Assembly: GCA_961205875.1 (NCBI GenBank)
Contig: OY540812.1
Location: 28,901,098-28,965,097, forward strand
Source: Sialis fuliginosa
Lineage: Eukaryota > Arthropoda > Insecta > Megaloptera > Sialidae
Direction: 5' to 3'
Length of the DNA stretch: 64,000 nt
Part shown: one piece after another, positions 24,301 to 39,300 of the stretch
How positions within the stretch are numbered: the stretch's first letter is position 1
Layout: each line of letters begins with the position of its first letter
Program-made: the position numbers and the translations under genes
Notes under the pieces: model-generated
What the model saw: only the letters and a program-made list of their open reading frames with translations
Told to the model about the DNA's origin: nothing
Database searches by the model: none

Positions 24301-27300
24301 TTTCTAACTAAAAAATGTCGCCTGTAGGGGGCTAAAAGCAGTATTTTATTTTGTCCACCCTACCTCTAGCTCGGTAACTACTGGCTCAAAAAATCTGAAA
24401 AAAATTTGGTAACGAGGCTTTGGCGGGACTACCAACGACAAATACTAGAGTCAACAATATAATTTTAAATTTTGGAATTATAGGGAGGGGCGTCATAGAA
24501 TTTTTTATTTTGATTTTAATTTATTTTGAAATATAGATCTCAATTGGTAGAACTTGACACTTTTTTATATTTTTTTCTAACTTTAAAAATGCACCTGTAA
24601 GTGGTTCCAAACATTCCACGTGGTATGTACTTCAGAACTTTTATGGCATACACTCGTGTATCTCTTGCCCGAATTATTACATTTTTTTTAAATATCTCAC
24701 CGTTTAGGAATAATAAAATGGTCGTGAGTTGTCGGGTTATGCGCCCAGCTCTAGTCTAAGATACTAAATCACCAACGAATAATGTCTTATCAGGTTTTAA
24801 AAATGTAAAACGTCAACAAAATCAGCACTTTTTCAATTTATATGTACGCAGTTATTCTCTGTGTTACCACTGATCCACCATTTTCCGAAGCATGGCGTGA
24901 AAGCCAATTAAAAAAAGAGATGATGAAAAGCAAACAGTAAAAAAAAACATGCGCGGTTTATTTAAAAAACACTTTGACACGCCGCTGCTGCAGTGGTATC
25001 TGTCGTATGTTTCATTCTCTCTCATTCATCGAGTGTCTTAGAATTTCTCCAATTAAGCAAAAAAGGTCCCGGTCTGTGTACAATTTTTTCCCCAGCAACG
25101 TGTCAACGTTTATTTTTCATTAGTCGGTGGAAGGATAGAGAGTTTGTCAGTTGACCTATTTCTGTGCGTGTTTTTCTACTGCATTATACTTGTCTGCAGA
25201 CGAAAATTATATATTAAGTTTTGAAAAACGGGGACAAAAGTTTCATGATGCAGTTTAGAAGAAATTATCGTAATCATTGCTCGTTTGTATTCTTGTCTTA
25301 TAAAAGTTTACGTTTTTCAACCCTTACCCCCATCCCCTCTTATGAATGCAGTTTTTGTTGTGGTCAAGCTTCGAAGAAGTGGGCTATTATTTAATTAGAA
25401 AATTACTTTACTTTGACGGTGGGAAGAAATACCATTTTTGGGGTTCCGTAGAAAAGTATAAACCGTTATAATTTCGCTCTGTCCGTCTGTATGTATGTCA
25501 CAACCCTCTTATTCTCTCATTTTTAGGTTTCCGTAGAAAACTAGGAAACCTTATAGTTTCGCCATGTCCGTCCGTCCATCCGTCCTCAAAAATTTTAAGC
25601 CGATTAAGATGAAATTTGGTATACAGACGAAGACTGATAACCCAAAAACAGAAATGATAATATTTTTGAAAAAAAAAAATTTTTTGGACCCCCTTTCCAT
25701 AGACTGAAAAGTATTTTCAAAAAAAAATTTTCACTTAATCCATTAAGTGGGGAGTCTTTAGATAGGTCTCCTAAAATGCAATAAAAAAATGCAATATGAC
25801 ATTTTGATTTTATCCCTTCAGTCACGATATAATTGCGTTCAAAGTCGTGATAAAAGCGTCCCCCCCACCCTAATTTCTAAACTATCAATTTAAAAAATCT
25901 GAATGTAGCCTTTAATTAGTACTTCCACTGAAAATTATAATGAACACTGTCAAAATTATTTTGGACCCCCTTCCCATAGACTGAAAAATGAACTCACAGT
26001 TTTTTTTCACATATCCCATTGAATGTGATGTCATTGGATAGGTCTCCTAAAATGCAACAAAAAATGTTAAATGATCTTTTGATTTTAACCCTTCAGTCAC
26101 GATATATTTGCATTTAAATGTCGTTATCAGAGCGTCCCCCCCCCCTCTTAATTTCTAAACTATCTTTTCAAAAAATCTGAAAAAAATTTAGAATGTAGCT
26201 TTTAATTAGTACTTCCACTGAAAATTGTAACGAACACTGTCAAAATTATTTTGGACCCCCCTCCCATAGACTGAAAAATGAACTCACTTTTTTTTTCACT
26301 TAACCCATTGAGTGGGATATCATTAGATAGGTCTCCCAAAATGCAACAAAACTTGGTAATTGATCTTTTGATTTTAACCCTTCAGTCACGATATATTTGC
26401 ATTTAAATGTGGTTATCAGAGCGTCCCCCCCACCCTAATTTCTAAACTATCTATTCAAAAAATCTGAAAAAAATTCAGAATGTAGCTTTGAGTTAGTACT
26501 TTCACTGAAAATTATAACGAACACTGTCAAAATTATTTTGGACCCCCTCCCATAGACTGAAAATTGTTCTCAAATTTTTTTTCACTTAACCCATTGAGTG
26601 GGGTATCTTTAGATAGGTCACCTAAAATGCAACAAAAAATGTTATGACCTTTTGATTTTAACCCTTCAGTCACGATATATTTGCATTTAAATGTCGTTAT
26701 CAGAGCGTCCGTTGAAATAATTATTGTTTATAAATCGTAATGACTACGGAAACCTATCATGTGCGTGCCCAACACGCACTTGGCCCGTTTTATTATATAT
26801 CTATAAAGATGAAATTTCGTGAACGTACGTAGATTGATGACCCAAAATCAAAAATGATGAGATTTTTGAAGAAAAAAAATTTGAATCCCCCTTTTTACAA
26901 AAATTTTTTCACTTCATTGAGTGATGAGTTTTTAGATAGATCTCCTAAAATGCAACAAAAAATGTTAGGACCTTTTGATTTTAACCCTTCAGTCACGAGA
27001 TATTTACTTTCAGTGTCATTATCAGAGCGTCCTCCCTCCTAATTTCTAAACTTTCGATGCAAAAAAAAGAATGTGGCTTTTAATTAGTATTTTCAATAAA
27101 ATTTATAACGAACACTGTAGCAAATATAGTTTATGATAAATTAATAAATAACTTTTTTTTAATAAATATTATATAAATTACATCTTTCGTTAATTAATAT
27201 GAAATAGCACTTGATACGTATTATCAGATAGAAAATGTTAGTGAGAATGGTTCCAGAACCCTCTCAAGTGTGTGCCCAACATGCACTTGGCCGTTTTATT

Positions 27301-30300
27301 AAGATTTACAGAATATCACATAGAATAATAACTTAATCCATACTAATATTATAATTGCAAAAGTGTGTCTGTCTGTATGTCTGTTTGTTAACCTTTTACG
27401 GCTAAATCGCAGAACCGATCTTGATTAAATTTGGCAAGGAGATAACTTGCATCCCAAGGAAGCACATAGGGTACTTTTGTATCTCGAAAAATTTGTTAGA
27501 TAAAAAAATGGGTGTGTGACATTTCTACGCGCGAAATATTTTATCAACTATTATAACAGAAATCTGTATTACCTAATTTTCTTATCCTTATTCTTCTTCT
27601 TCTTCTTCATGTCTAACAGCTTCTACCTAACCTAACTTCCACGCGAATGAAGTCGCAGGTAACAGCTAGTGAATTTATAAAATAAATAAAACCGCTATCA
27701 ATTATGTCTGAAAACATTTTGGAAGATCGTCTCTTTAAATGCCCCCAACAAATGTAATTAGCATCATTTAAGATTTTATCACAAATTGAAAATTAATTAC
27801 TTGAGTTATTTTAGCTGGCACAAAAGGTGTCAGCTAAATGAAGGCTGATAACGTTAAGCACGCATTCAATATTTGAGACTAATTACAGAAACGTCGCCGG
27901 TACCAATGCCAACCAACACCGATCCAAGTGGAACATTGCTAATGTCATTATTCGCTACTTGTCTTTAATATTATACACTTGCCTTATGTATAAATAGAAT
28001 GCGAAGTTTGTAATTTTGCATTTAATGCATTTTGTATTTGCTCCATTTGCATCCTGTCCAAGTACCTTCCAGGGATGAACATTAATACTGTCTCTATTAT
28101 ATCTCTAACTAACGATTTGGACCCGGTGTTACCCGAGGATTTAAATTTAATCTGTAATAAACCTATTAAACATTGTTTTCACTTATCACTGTTTATGTAG
28201 CACGACGGTTGCTTTTTTCCGATTTCATGAATCATGAAATTTAAGCAAATTATACACCTAAACCTTCCTCGTGACAAGCTCTATCCATTAGTGAAAACCG
28301 GAATAAAATCCGTTCTGTAGTTACTGACAAAATCGTGCACAGACAAACAGACGCGGCGAGGGACTATGTTAGATAGCATGCCAGTTGTAGAAATGATGTT
28401 TCACACCGAGATTATAGATTTTTTTTTCGCAGGTATAACTAATTATTTTAGAATCGAGTAAAGGACATTTTATTAAGTGTATATTCAACTTATTCAATAT
28501 TAATTTTTATTGAAAAATATTAAAAATTTACAATGTTATGAGAATCGATGTGACGACCAAAAAAATATTTTTCTCCATGGCATTTCGGAATGGGTTATCG
28601 GAATTTTTTTTTATCAATATCTATATGAATGCAGTTATCGTTGCGCGTAGCCGTGTTTTTTTCACAAAATTGCGACGCTTTCGATTTTTTTTTCTCATTT
28701 TAAACATCTTTTTTAATTGAACCAGTGTAGAAAATAGTAAATATCAAAATTTCAAAAATCGGCTACGCATAGACTTATTGTTAGACACTGTGATTACGAA
28801 AGTTAAGAAAAAACCTTTTTTTTAATCGGTTCATTAAAAAAAAAAAAAAAGTCGTTTCAAGAAAAACGTTTAACATACTTTTGGATATGTAGGTATATTT
28901 TAAAAAAAAGCATGAAATATCGATTTTTCCCACTTAAGGGTTGGAATAAGTATTTCATCAAAGTTCGTTGATGTCTGTAAAATCCATACTATTATTATAA
29001 ATGCGAAAGTAACTGTCTGTCTATTTGTTACCTTTTCACGACTCAACCGCTAAACCGATCTTGATTAAATTTGGCAGGGAGATAGTTTGCATCCTGGGGA
29101 TGGACATAGGCTATTTTTATCCCGAAAAAATTGATTAGATTTAAAAAAATACCAATTCTACACGGAAGAAGTCGCAGGTAACAGCTAGTACAATATTTAA
29201 ATTAAAAGATTGTTAAAATGTGTAAAAAAATAAGTCTTTATAGAGACAAGATGACAACCTAATTATGAAAATACTGTTTTAGAAAACGTTCTTTTACAAT
29301 TTTTCTTTTTCCCTCCTATTAATGATAAACGTAATATGTCCTACCTGTTGCAATCTCATCACCAGAACGATTTTCTAGTTCATTAAAAAGAATTAAAACT
29401 TACTCAAGTGCAACACAGTGGGCCATGAAAAAGGAAATGGTTTGGATATGCGCAATAAACGATTATATTATTTAACTTATCTCCACAGAGCTTTTAACTG
29501 CATTTCTATTTTCAATGAGAACCTAACCTAACCTAACCTAACCTAACCTGAGATAGCCCAAGTACCATATTTAGCGACCCTAATATTTATTTTAAGGCAG
29601 CGTGTAAATTGTGCACACGTCTTTTTGTTTTTTCTCGGACGCAATCTTTGGCACTGTCTCATTCCTGTGAAGTGTAGAAAGATAGCTGTCATCTACCGTC
29701 TTATTTTAACTTGTTGTTGTGATAAGTAACGATATTTTTACACGCTGTAATATTTTGTACAATCACTTGATAATTACCATACAACTAAATATCAGTTTCC
29801 TGAATGCATTTATCACGAATGTCAATATTAGAACTATTAAAAAAGAAAATGTTGTTTATTTGTTGAATTTAATTGGAGTGATAAAGAAAAAACTTTACGT
29901 GCCAAAAACGATGAGACAATTTGACATTTACATATATTTTCAATGCTGAAATATAAATCTGTAGGCTGTGTACAATGAAAGTATTTTATATTTTAATAGT
30001 TTTTTAAAGTTTCATACGGAAATAGGAATAATTCGGGCAAGACATACACGAGTGTATGCCATAAGGGTTCCGAAGTACGTACTAGGTGAAATGTTTGGAA
30101 CCACTTACAGGTGCATTTTTAAGTTAAAGTTAAAATATAAAAAAGTGTCAAGTTCTACTAATTGAGATCTATATTTTGACATACCACATGCCTAGATATC
30201 AACAAAAAAAAATTTATGTCGCCATCCCTATAATTCCAAAATTTAAAATTATATTGTTGACTTTAGTATTTGTCGTTGGTAGTCCCACCAAAACCTCGTT

Positions 30301-33300
30301 ACCAAAATTTTTTCAGATTTTTTGAGCCAGTAGTTACAGAGATAGAGGGGGGGGGGACAAAATAAAACACTGCTTTTAGCCCCCTACAGGCGCCATTTTT
30401 GAGTTAGAATAAAATAAAAAATATGGGCATATTCTACAAATTGAGACGTGCATTTTGACGTGGTATACAATTTTTTTGTTTTTTTTTGGATTTGCTTTAA
30501 AGCCCCCTACAGGCACCATTTTTGATTTAGAAATAAAATAAAAAAAGGTCAAATTCCGCTTGTTTGGTTATACATTTTAACGTGCCACATGCCTTGGTAT
30601 AAAAAAATATTTTTTTTACCTAGCTTTAGCTTCTTATTGCCCCCTCTGAAAAATTATTTATTCAATAAATTTGTACATATTTTACTAGAGGGTGTCATTT
30701 TACACTTTTTCAAGTTTCTAGCTTATATAGTTTACGAGCTATTTAGCTTTGAGTGAAAAGGACGGACGGACGACAAAGCGATATTAATAGGGTTTCTTCG
30801 GAACCCTAAAAATGGAATCAACACTATCTGTCTGTCACACCCTTCTACTGAACTGTTTGACTTAGAAAGCTGAGATTTGGTATAATTAAAATAAATGATG
30901 GATCAATAATACACCTGAGTTATAAAAATAACTTTTTAAGTTTTAATGTTTTTAAGGGGAGCAAATGGGTTACCAAAAAACATTTTCTTATTCAATCCCG
31001 GTGAGTGGGGTATCATATGAAAGCTGACAATTCAACACTTGACAAATATTATTTCTGTATATATTTGTTCCGAATTGATATGAAACTACTAAACCGATTT
31101 TGAAAATATTTTCATCGTTAAAAAGCTTAAGATCCCATATTAAGTAAGACTATATGATAATTGATTAAAAGTAGACCCATGTTATTACTATTTTCTAATT
31201 ATAGAAGTATTTAAAAGTGATTTACAACTAGTGTAAAATAAATTAACAGTAGATCGAGAAAATGTTTGCCCAAAATAAGCGTTTATTTAATATTTAGAAA
31301 ACCCATTGTGATCCAGTTATGAAATTTGATAACCGATTTATTATTAATAAGTGTTATTGATTTCCAGTATCAAACAATAATAATTTAGAAAAGGAGTGTA
31401 TGGTACCAGTGGACTCACCGATTTTTATCAAATTTTTTTTTTTTTTTTAATTTTTTCTCGAATCAGGTTCTTGTAGAAGATTATATTACACAAAAATATA
31501 CTATGTCCATTTGACATAGAATCAGTCGTTTTTGGGAAATATCGATAAGTAGAATTTTACTTAATACGGATGCTTAAAATTACAATAAATAAGCTTACCT
31601 ATATTCTTTTTCTATGATTAAAAATAAGATAAAAAGTTAATATAAATATACCTCCTAAAATTTGTCGTCATGAATTTCTAGCCAGTTGTATTTCTGTTAC
31701 ACAAACTCTGACTAAAAAACGAAAATATAAATGGCTATTTGTTGATAAAGATGCAGTTTTAGAGATACATTTATACTAACTTTTTATTTTCTTTTTAATC
31801 ATAGAACAAGAATATAAACTTATTTCGTGTAATTTGAAGTATCCATGTACGAGTAAAGTAAATTCCGCAATATTTTCTTTTTATCGATATTTCTGGAAAA
31901 CGGTTGATTCTATGACAAATGGACATAGTATATTTTTCTGTATTTTGTGGCATATAATCTTCAAAAACCCAACTCGGGAAAAAATTAAAGAACAAAAAAA
32001 ATCTTGATAAAAATCTGCGGGCTCCCTGGCCCCATATACCCTTGGTCTAATTATTATTGTTTGATACTGAAAATCGATAATACTTATTAATAATAAAATC
32101 AAATTTCAGGGTTCGCTAAATATTAAATTAACGCTAATTTTGGGAATCATTTTTGGTAGTACGAGTATGTAGCTCCTTCACCAGGAATTTCCAGACATAT
32201 TTACATAAAATTTTCTACTTAAAAAAAACATCCTCGATCTACTGTTATTTCTTTTTACAAAAGTTGTAAATCATCTCTATATACGAGTATTTTTCTTGTG
32301 TTTTTTGAGCAGATTTTAAACACATGCAAGCGAAGCTGTGGTGAAATTTTAGTTTTAATATATATTCTTTTTATTTCAGTTCAACTTTGTTGGTAAACTC
32401 CTGGGTCCTAAAGGTAACTCGATGAAACGCCTACAAGAAGAAACAATGTGCAAGATGGCTGTGCTTGGACGAGGTTCAATGAAGGACCGTGCTAAGGAGG
32501 AAGAACTCCGGAACAGCCTGGATCCAAAATACGCTCACCTCAGTGATGATCTTCATGTAGAAATATGTGCTTTAGGTGATTGTACAGCAGACAAAAATCT
32601 ATAATGAAAAATATCAACAAAGACCATTTTTAGATTTTCGTACATTACAAATCGAAAAATTCATAAAAAAAGCTTCTAATTAACGTTAAAAAATCAGTGA
32701 ATTTTTTATGAATATTTAAATTTTTAATCGAGTTACATCATTTTGACGCGGTCGCTCGGGCGTCTCTCGTGTATAAGCCAAAAGAGTTAGAAATATGCCT
32801 TTTTGAAGATAATTTTGTGCTCTACAAAAAAGGTCCTGAGGTATTTTATCCTATATTGCTTATAGTTCTTGCTACGTAGGCGACGAAGGGTAAAAAACTT
32901 ATTCTAAACTTTGATTATTGTTTTTAAATTGTTTAAACTATTTGCACAATGTTTCTTATATGCACAAATGTTATTTATTTCCCTTATAAACAAATCTGCT
33001 TCAACAAAATATTTTTACTATTAGATTAATTGCAAGTAATTTTCGTAAAAAATGACTGGTCGATATACGAAGAATATTCAATTGACAATGTTTTTAAAAT
33101 GCATTTTATATATTTTTTTAAATTCCATCTTATTATTTTAATAAAATTAACGGCAAGCATCGGGCCGCAGTTTTTTTAGCTCAATGGACTATGATTTTGT
33201 ATCAATTTAGTATTAAAATTGAATAAACATCGGCGGTCCTCTTGTAAGAGACAGCGCCGGGTATTCCGGGATGGAGCTCCGCGTTTTCTGCTGGTCTTGA

Positions 33301-36300
33301 TCTTGCAGATAGGGCATTATTAAAATGTCCCTAAGATGATTAACTAGATCGTAATTAGAGATGTATCGGAATTCCGGCCGGAACTCACGATGTAGGTTTT
33401 AAGAGATTATTTTATTTTCATTAGGTACTAGTATATTATTATTATTTTTATATTCTATTATTATTGACACTATAAATGTAATTACATTCGATCGAAAAGA
33501 TCTGCTATACAAATAATTTAACGAAATTATAGCTAATAATAGTTTTACGAAGCTGAAAAAATTGCAGAATATGTAGAAAACACAATTTTTATAATTGAAT
33601 CTATTTTCTTAAAGAAATACCATATAGAATAATGTTACATTAATTTAAGATAATAGTCTATGTATTTATATTTAAAATATAATAGTAGTGACGTTAGGCA
33701 TGAATTCCGGTACACTTCTAATCATAATACAAGCTACTGGAGGCTGTACCTATATAGAAAGTGAAAACACACTTCGCGCGTGAATGTTATTTAGCAACCA
33801 AGTACAACTACGCGGCGTAGTTAGCTCAACGTAACTTTTTTTTTCTTTTAGTTGCCTCAAAGGAAGCATATTTATCATAAATACAATTTATTTCATTTAA
33901 ATTAATATCGGCCAACTGCATAGCATTGTTGGCTCCATTTTATTTTTTTAACAGTGCACAAAATGTTATTTATTACCCTATAAACAAATCTGCTTCAACA
34001 AAATATTTGTATTTATTAGATTAATTGTAAATGATTTTCGTAATAAAATGACTGGTACATTATACGAAGAATAATAAATTGACAATTTCTAAATTCCATC
34101 TTATTAATTTAATAAAAAGGTTTAGAGTAAAAAAATCTTGAAAAACACCTATTTCAAAATACTAACGAATGTTTTGGTTAAAGAAATAAAAACAAGTTTT
34201 CTGATTGAAATAATGTAGGTATGTATAGAAATAAAAACTTTTAATAGTTGTTATTTAAGTTAAAACATTGGTGTGAATCAAAGTCGATTGTCAAAACATG
34301 TATTAAATATTTTAGTGTACATAACTTCATGACAGAGATAGATGGAACCAATTCTTTGAGACATAAACAAGTGAAGATTTACACCGCTATTGACGTAAAC
34401 AAAATACAAAAAATAGATATTTTGTTGACGATCAATTGATGAACCATAAAAAATACTTACAAGATGTGAAATAAATGTAATCAATTTTGAACTAACTTTC
34501 ACTTCACTATATTCTAATAAAGACGGACAAGTGCGAGTAAAACTTGCGCCCTGAGGGTTCCATACCGTTATATAAAACTTAATTATTATCAATAGTTTAT
34601 TACGTAGACGTGGACCCTATTCCCAAAGCGTTTTTATTTGTAGGCGACTTTACGTAGACGCTGTATGAAAGAAACCGCAAAATAAACATTGTCACGTAAT
34701 AATTCCACATAGAAATAGAAATTGATGATTTTCGGATTTTTAAGACCTTCTGTCGTGTCAAAGACTATACAAGATTCTAAGTTAACGAGAATTATAACAA
34801 ACAACAGACAAAAACTATGGTTATGACTTATCAAATACAAATCCCCTAACCATCAAAATTGTAAGAGTTTAGACTTACACGTGTTTCAATAGCAATGCTA
34901 TCATCATCGGAGTCCTAAAGACACTACTTAAATCTAAATACCCGGGAAAAAATTTCAGATCTGAAGTGATCTCGGTTGATCTTCATTTTGGAACAAATCA
35001 GATCTTTGTAGATAAATAAACTTTTGTCTACCTTAAATAACAAATTAATACACATATACTATATAGAAACCTTGTTTATAATTTAATCAATTAAAAAAAA
35101 TTGTACAGAAACGTATTGAATGATATTTGAGGCCCGTGTATTAAATTAATAAATAAATTCACAACTCACCCCCTGTCACAGATGAAGGGTTGTAATTGGT
35201 CTCATTCGATCCAGCGGGAAAAATACTTCGGAACACTAGGTGAATTTTTCTCTGTTTCGCTACTTATGGTATTCATTATAGAAAATCGTAAATATCTCGA
35301 CTCCTGTGCTAGAGTGAGGGTTGTTTTGCCCCACACACCCCTAGTATCCCGAAGTATTTTTCCCGCTGGATCGAATGAGACCAATTACAACCCTTCATCT
35401 GTGACAAGGGATGAGTTTATTTAATACACGGGCCTCAAATATCATTCAATACGTTTCTGTACAATTTTTTTTTAAATGATTAAATTATAAACAAGGTTTC
35501 TATATAGGTACTATATGTGTATTTGTTATTTAAAGTAGACAAAAGTTTATTTATTTACAAAGATCTGATTTGTTCCAAAATGAAGATCAACCGAGATCAC
35601 TTCAGATCTGAAATTTTTTCCCGGGTAACTACGATTATTTATATATCTTAGAAACTACTGAACCAGAACTTATCTTGGAACGGTAATCGTTGACCGTGTT
35701 GGTCTGAGTCATTACTTTAATAATTGACATGTAGTAAGACACTCTAGCATTAAATCATCTTCAAACTATTTACACAGAAAAGTGGGACTTAAAAGTGCTA
35801 AATACTTTTTTTTAATTTACATTTACAAAATAGTAAAATAAATCAAACAAACCTGTGATATTTTCAATAGGCCCGCCAGCGGAAGCCCATGCACGCGTCG
35901 CGTACGCTCTGGCGGAAGTGCGGAAATACCTGATCCCGGACAACAACGACAATATCCGGCAAGAGCAGATGCGGGAGATGGAGATTATGTCCGGAGATCC
36001 CGCGGTGCCCGGTGGCGAGAAAGAGATGGTCCGCGGGTTCAAACGCAGCGCGCCTCCGGCAGGCAGCATCCTCAGAGGTAAACCCACATACTCAAATGTT
36101 ACAGGAAATTATTCCAAATGATAGTACCTACACCGGAATCAGAATTATTTCCAAAAAAATGTTTATTTCTGCAGAAAATAAAGGTTTAATCACAAAAATT
36201 GACCCTTTTAAAACTAATTTTGAATTTGACGCCAAAACGCTCACAGGTGTCATGGCGCATTTTTGACGTCACGCCTATGTAAACACTCCTTGTCAACTAT

Positions 36301-39300
36301 AATAAATCCTTGTTCCATTGCTAATGTTTCTCGGTTTTACTTTTGGTAACACAAAACAGCAAATTGATAATTTAAAACCACAAAATAATTTATAAACAGT
36401 GCAGATATTAATCAAACAAAAATGACGTTTACGTAGCCGTGACGTCATCCACTCTGACTGGTGTTTTATCAAACATGGCGGATTGCTGTATTTTTCGTTT
36501 TTATTTTAACAAAAATCATATTAATCTCGCTATTAATATAAAAATAAATACATTTTTTAGAATCTTTTTAACTTATTTCATTATTTAAAATCATAATTTC
36601 AGTGATACTTTGTTACTGGCATCATACCTATTGTCAATGTTCTTTTGAGATATTTTTGAATACATCTACTTTTTTTTATTAATTAAGGAAATATCTTTAA
36701 AAAATCGAGTTTTTACCCATCACAGGAGTGTTCCTCCTTAATTCCTAAAAGTGTATGTGGAAAATTTACGGTTTTCTTTATTTTATAGTTATAGTTATTT
36801 GCAGATTCATTTATTATTATTTTTATTTTCATGATTTTGATAGCTCTTATCGAACAACAGCACATGATGAAACAAACTGCTTTAAATGGTTTTAATTCAC
36901 AAATAGCTAGCAAGCACCCAGGTGAGATATTTATATGACCACAGTTTATTGAAGGTTTCGGCGTTTGTACTGTTCTACGTTTCGGGGTGATGGAAATTAT
37001 TTTATTTTTTTGTGTAATTAAATTAAAATGTGGTTGTTTTTCAGATTTTTTTAGGTTTTGGTGGTGATTTTTATGTGTTTTTTTTTTCGTATTTCTAACT
37101 TTTATTTTTGAAGTAGCCAGACCTTGAGTCACTCCAGTAAGAGTCTGGTCAGCGCGAATCGATTATTTGTTAAGTTTAGTAGCCAAGTTTCGCTCATAGT
37201 CGTATTTTCTGATATTATCAGTCAATATCATTAAATATAATTTATATTATTACATTCAATTCAATTTCAATGGTAATTTTTTTATACTTGCTAAAAATAA
37301 CACGCAAATGATCTTATTAAAAGGCCGATTTGGCTATAAATTGGCGACGCTGTCGAGACTCTTTTGTTCTATTTGTTTTGATATTAATCAAAATTAATTT
37401 AAATAAATCTAATTTCAATTAAGTTAATTTCTTATATTAATAAGAAATTAACATTGTCAGAAAAATAAATTCAGGAAAAAGTAGCTTTTCTCATAGAATT
37501 CAAATCTTCAAAAAAAGTTAAAAATTTAAAATAGTAGGTATATATGATTGAAGACCTTTTTTGCTCTTCAAATAATTTTGGTGAAACCCTTTTTTTACTC
37601 TCGCAATTGAAAATATTTGTAATGTTTGTACACATTTTAAATAAAAAAAAAATGAGGACCTCAAATATTTGTTCTGTCCCGGGAAAAAATGATAATATAT
37701 TAGCATATATTATAAGAGCCAACCGGTAAGATATGCTGAGGGCTTCATTTTGGCACGATCCAAGAATATATTGGTATATATTATATTATATTTTTATATA
37801 TTGTAATGTATTAATATGTTAATATATATATGACAATATATTATTATATATATTTATACCTTGTTATATATGTTAAGATATAAATATATATCATAATATA
37901 TAGTAATATATTCTCGGATCGTGCCAAAATCAGGCCCTCAGCATATATTAGTGTATATTATAATATATACTTATATCTTGTTATATATGTTAAGACATTA
38001 ATATATATCATAATATATACAAATATATTCTCGGATCGTGCCAAAATCAGGCTCGAGCATATATTATCATATATATTTATACCTTGTTATATATATTAAG
38101 ATATAAATATATATTATAATATATACTTATACCTTGACATATATAATAATTTATTAAAATGTATTTTTATGTTTTGTAATATATGCTGGGGGATCCAACT
38201 AATTATTATATATCCTGACACCCCCAACGGAAATCGTCCACACACACGAACCTTGGAACTCGTACTGGACCTATAAATAATGAAAATAGAAAAATGGGTT
38301 TTATAAAATAAAAATACAAATTCCCTGAACTGAATTTATTATACTGTGAAAATATTCATAAATAATACCATACAAATCTACATTCATAAAGTTAGACATA
38401 AAAAAGTTATAATCTTAAAAACTAAAAAATACTGAATTTGTTTTTAACTTGATTTATATCTACACTTATCCAAAAAATTAAAGGAACAAACAATTACAAC
38501 TTTTTTTTAAGTGTTTTTTGAAGAACTGTATCTCTGTGAAAAATGGTCGTAAAAACACCTGGCAACATTAGTCTTCCCATCAATATTTGTAAAGTAGCGA
38601 TAGATTTACTAAAAGACCATAAATAGTCAATTTTTTGTACTTTTTCAAACTAATGGTGAGGGTAAAAAATTTTGTTTTTTCTAAAGTCAAGAAAGGGTCT
38701 TGTAGGAAATGTATTCAAGTTTTTAAAAGTGCCCTTAAATTTACTGTTTAATCATTAGTTGCTGATATATTGATAATCGAATACAAAAGAATAATTTTTC
38801 ATTTAAAGTCAGATATCTCGGCAAAAAAATTGAGAGGGACCAAAACACAAAAACAAATTAAAGCTGAATAAACAAGTTAACTGACCAATGCATTGGTTTA
38901 ACTAAAAAAAAATTTCCCGAGCCTGTGGACCCTTAAAAAAATTTAAAAATAGAAAAATTTTTGTGTCCCACTATTTCTTATGATTGCGTGATAACCGTTA
39001 CTCAAATAAAATTATGCTAAAAAATCTCAAAACTAGAAACTTGAAGCTTTAAAATGTTTTTTTTTTAATTTCGATACGACCATTTTTCACAGAGATACAG
39101 CTCTTCAAAAAACACTTTAAAAAAATTGTAATTGTTTGTTCCTTTAATTTTTTGGATAAGTATATAAAAAAAAACTATGTTTTAATGGAATTCCATATAT
39201 TAAAGCAAATACTCAATAATAATAAGTATTTAAAAAATATATCTCATTTATATTAATAATTCAATAAAAGTAAAATATTATAAATACACACTAACGTCCA

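Noticed and set aside
35182-35424. Overlapping frames on both strands around 35182-35424
   Set aside because: They mirror each other because they lie in the two arms of the fold-back MITE.
36713-37132. 139-codon minus-strand open frame
   Set aside because: Lys/Asn/Ile-rich, no domain, lies within intron 3; expected by chance in AT-rich DNA.
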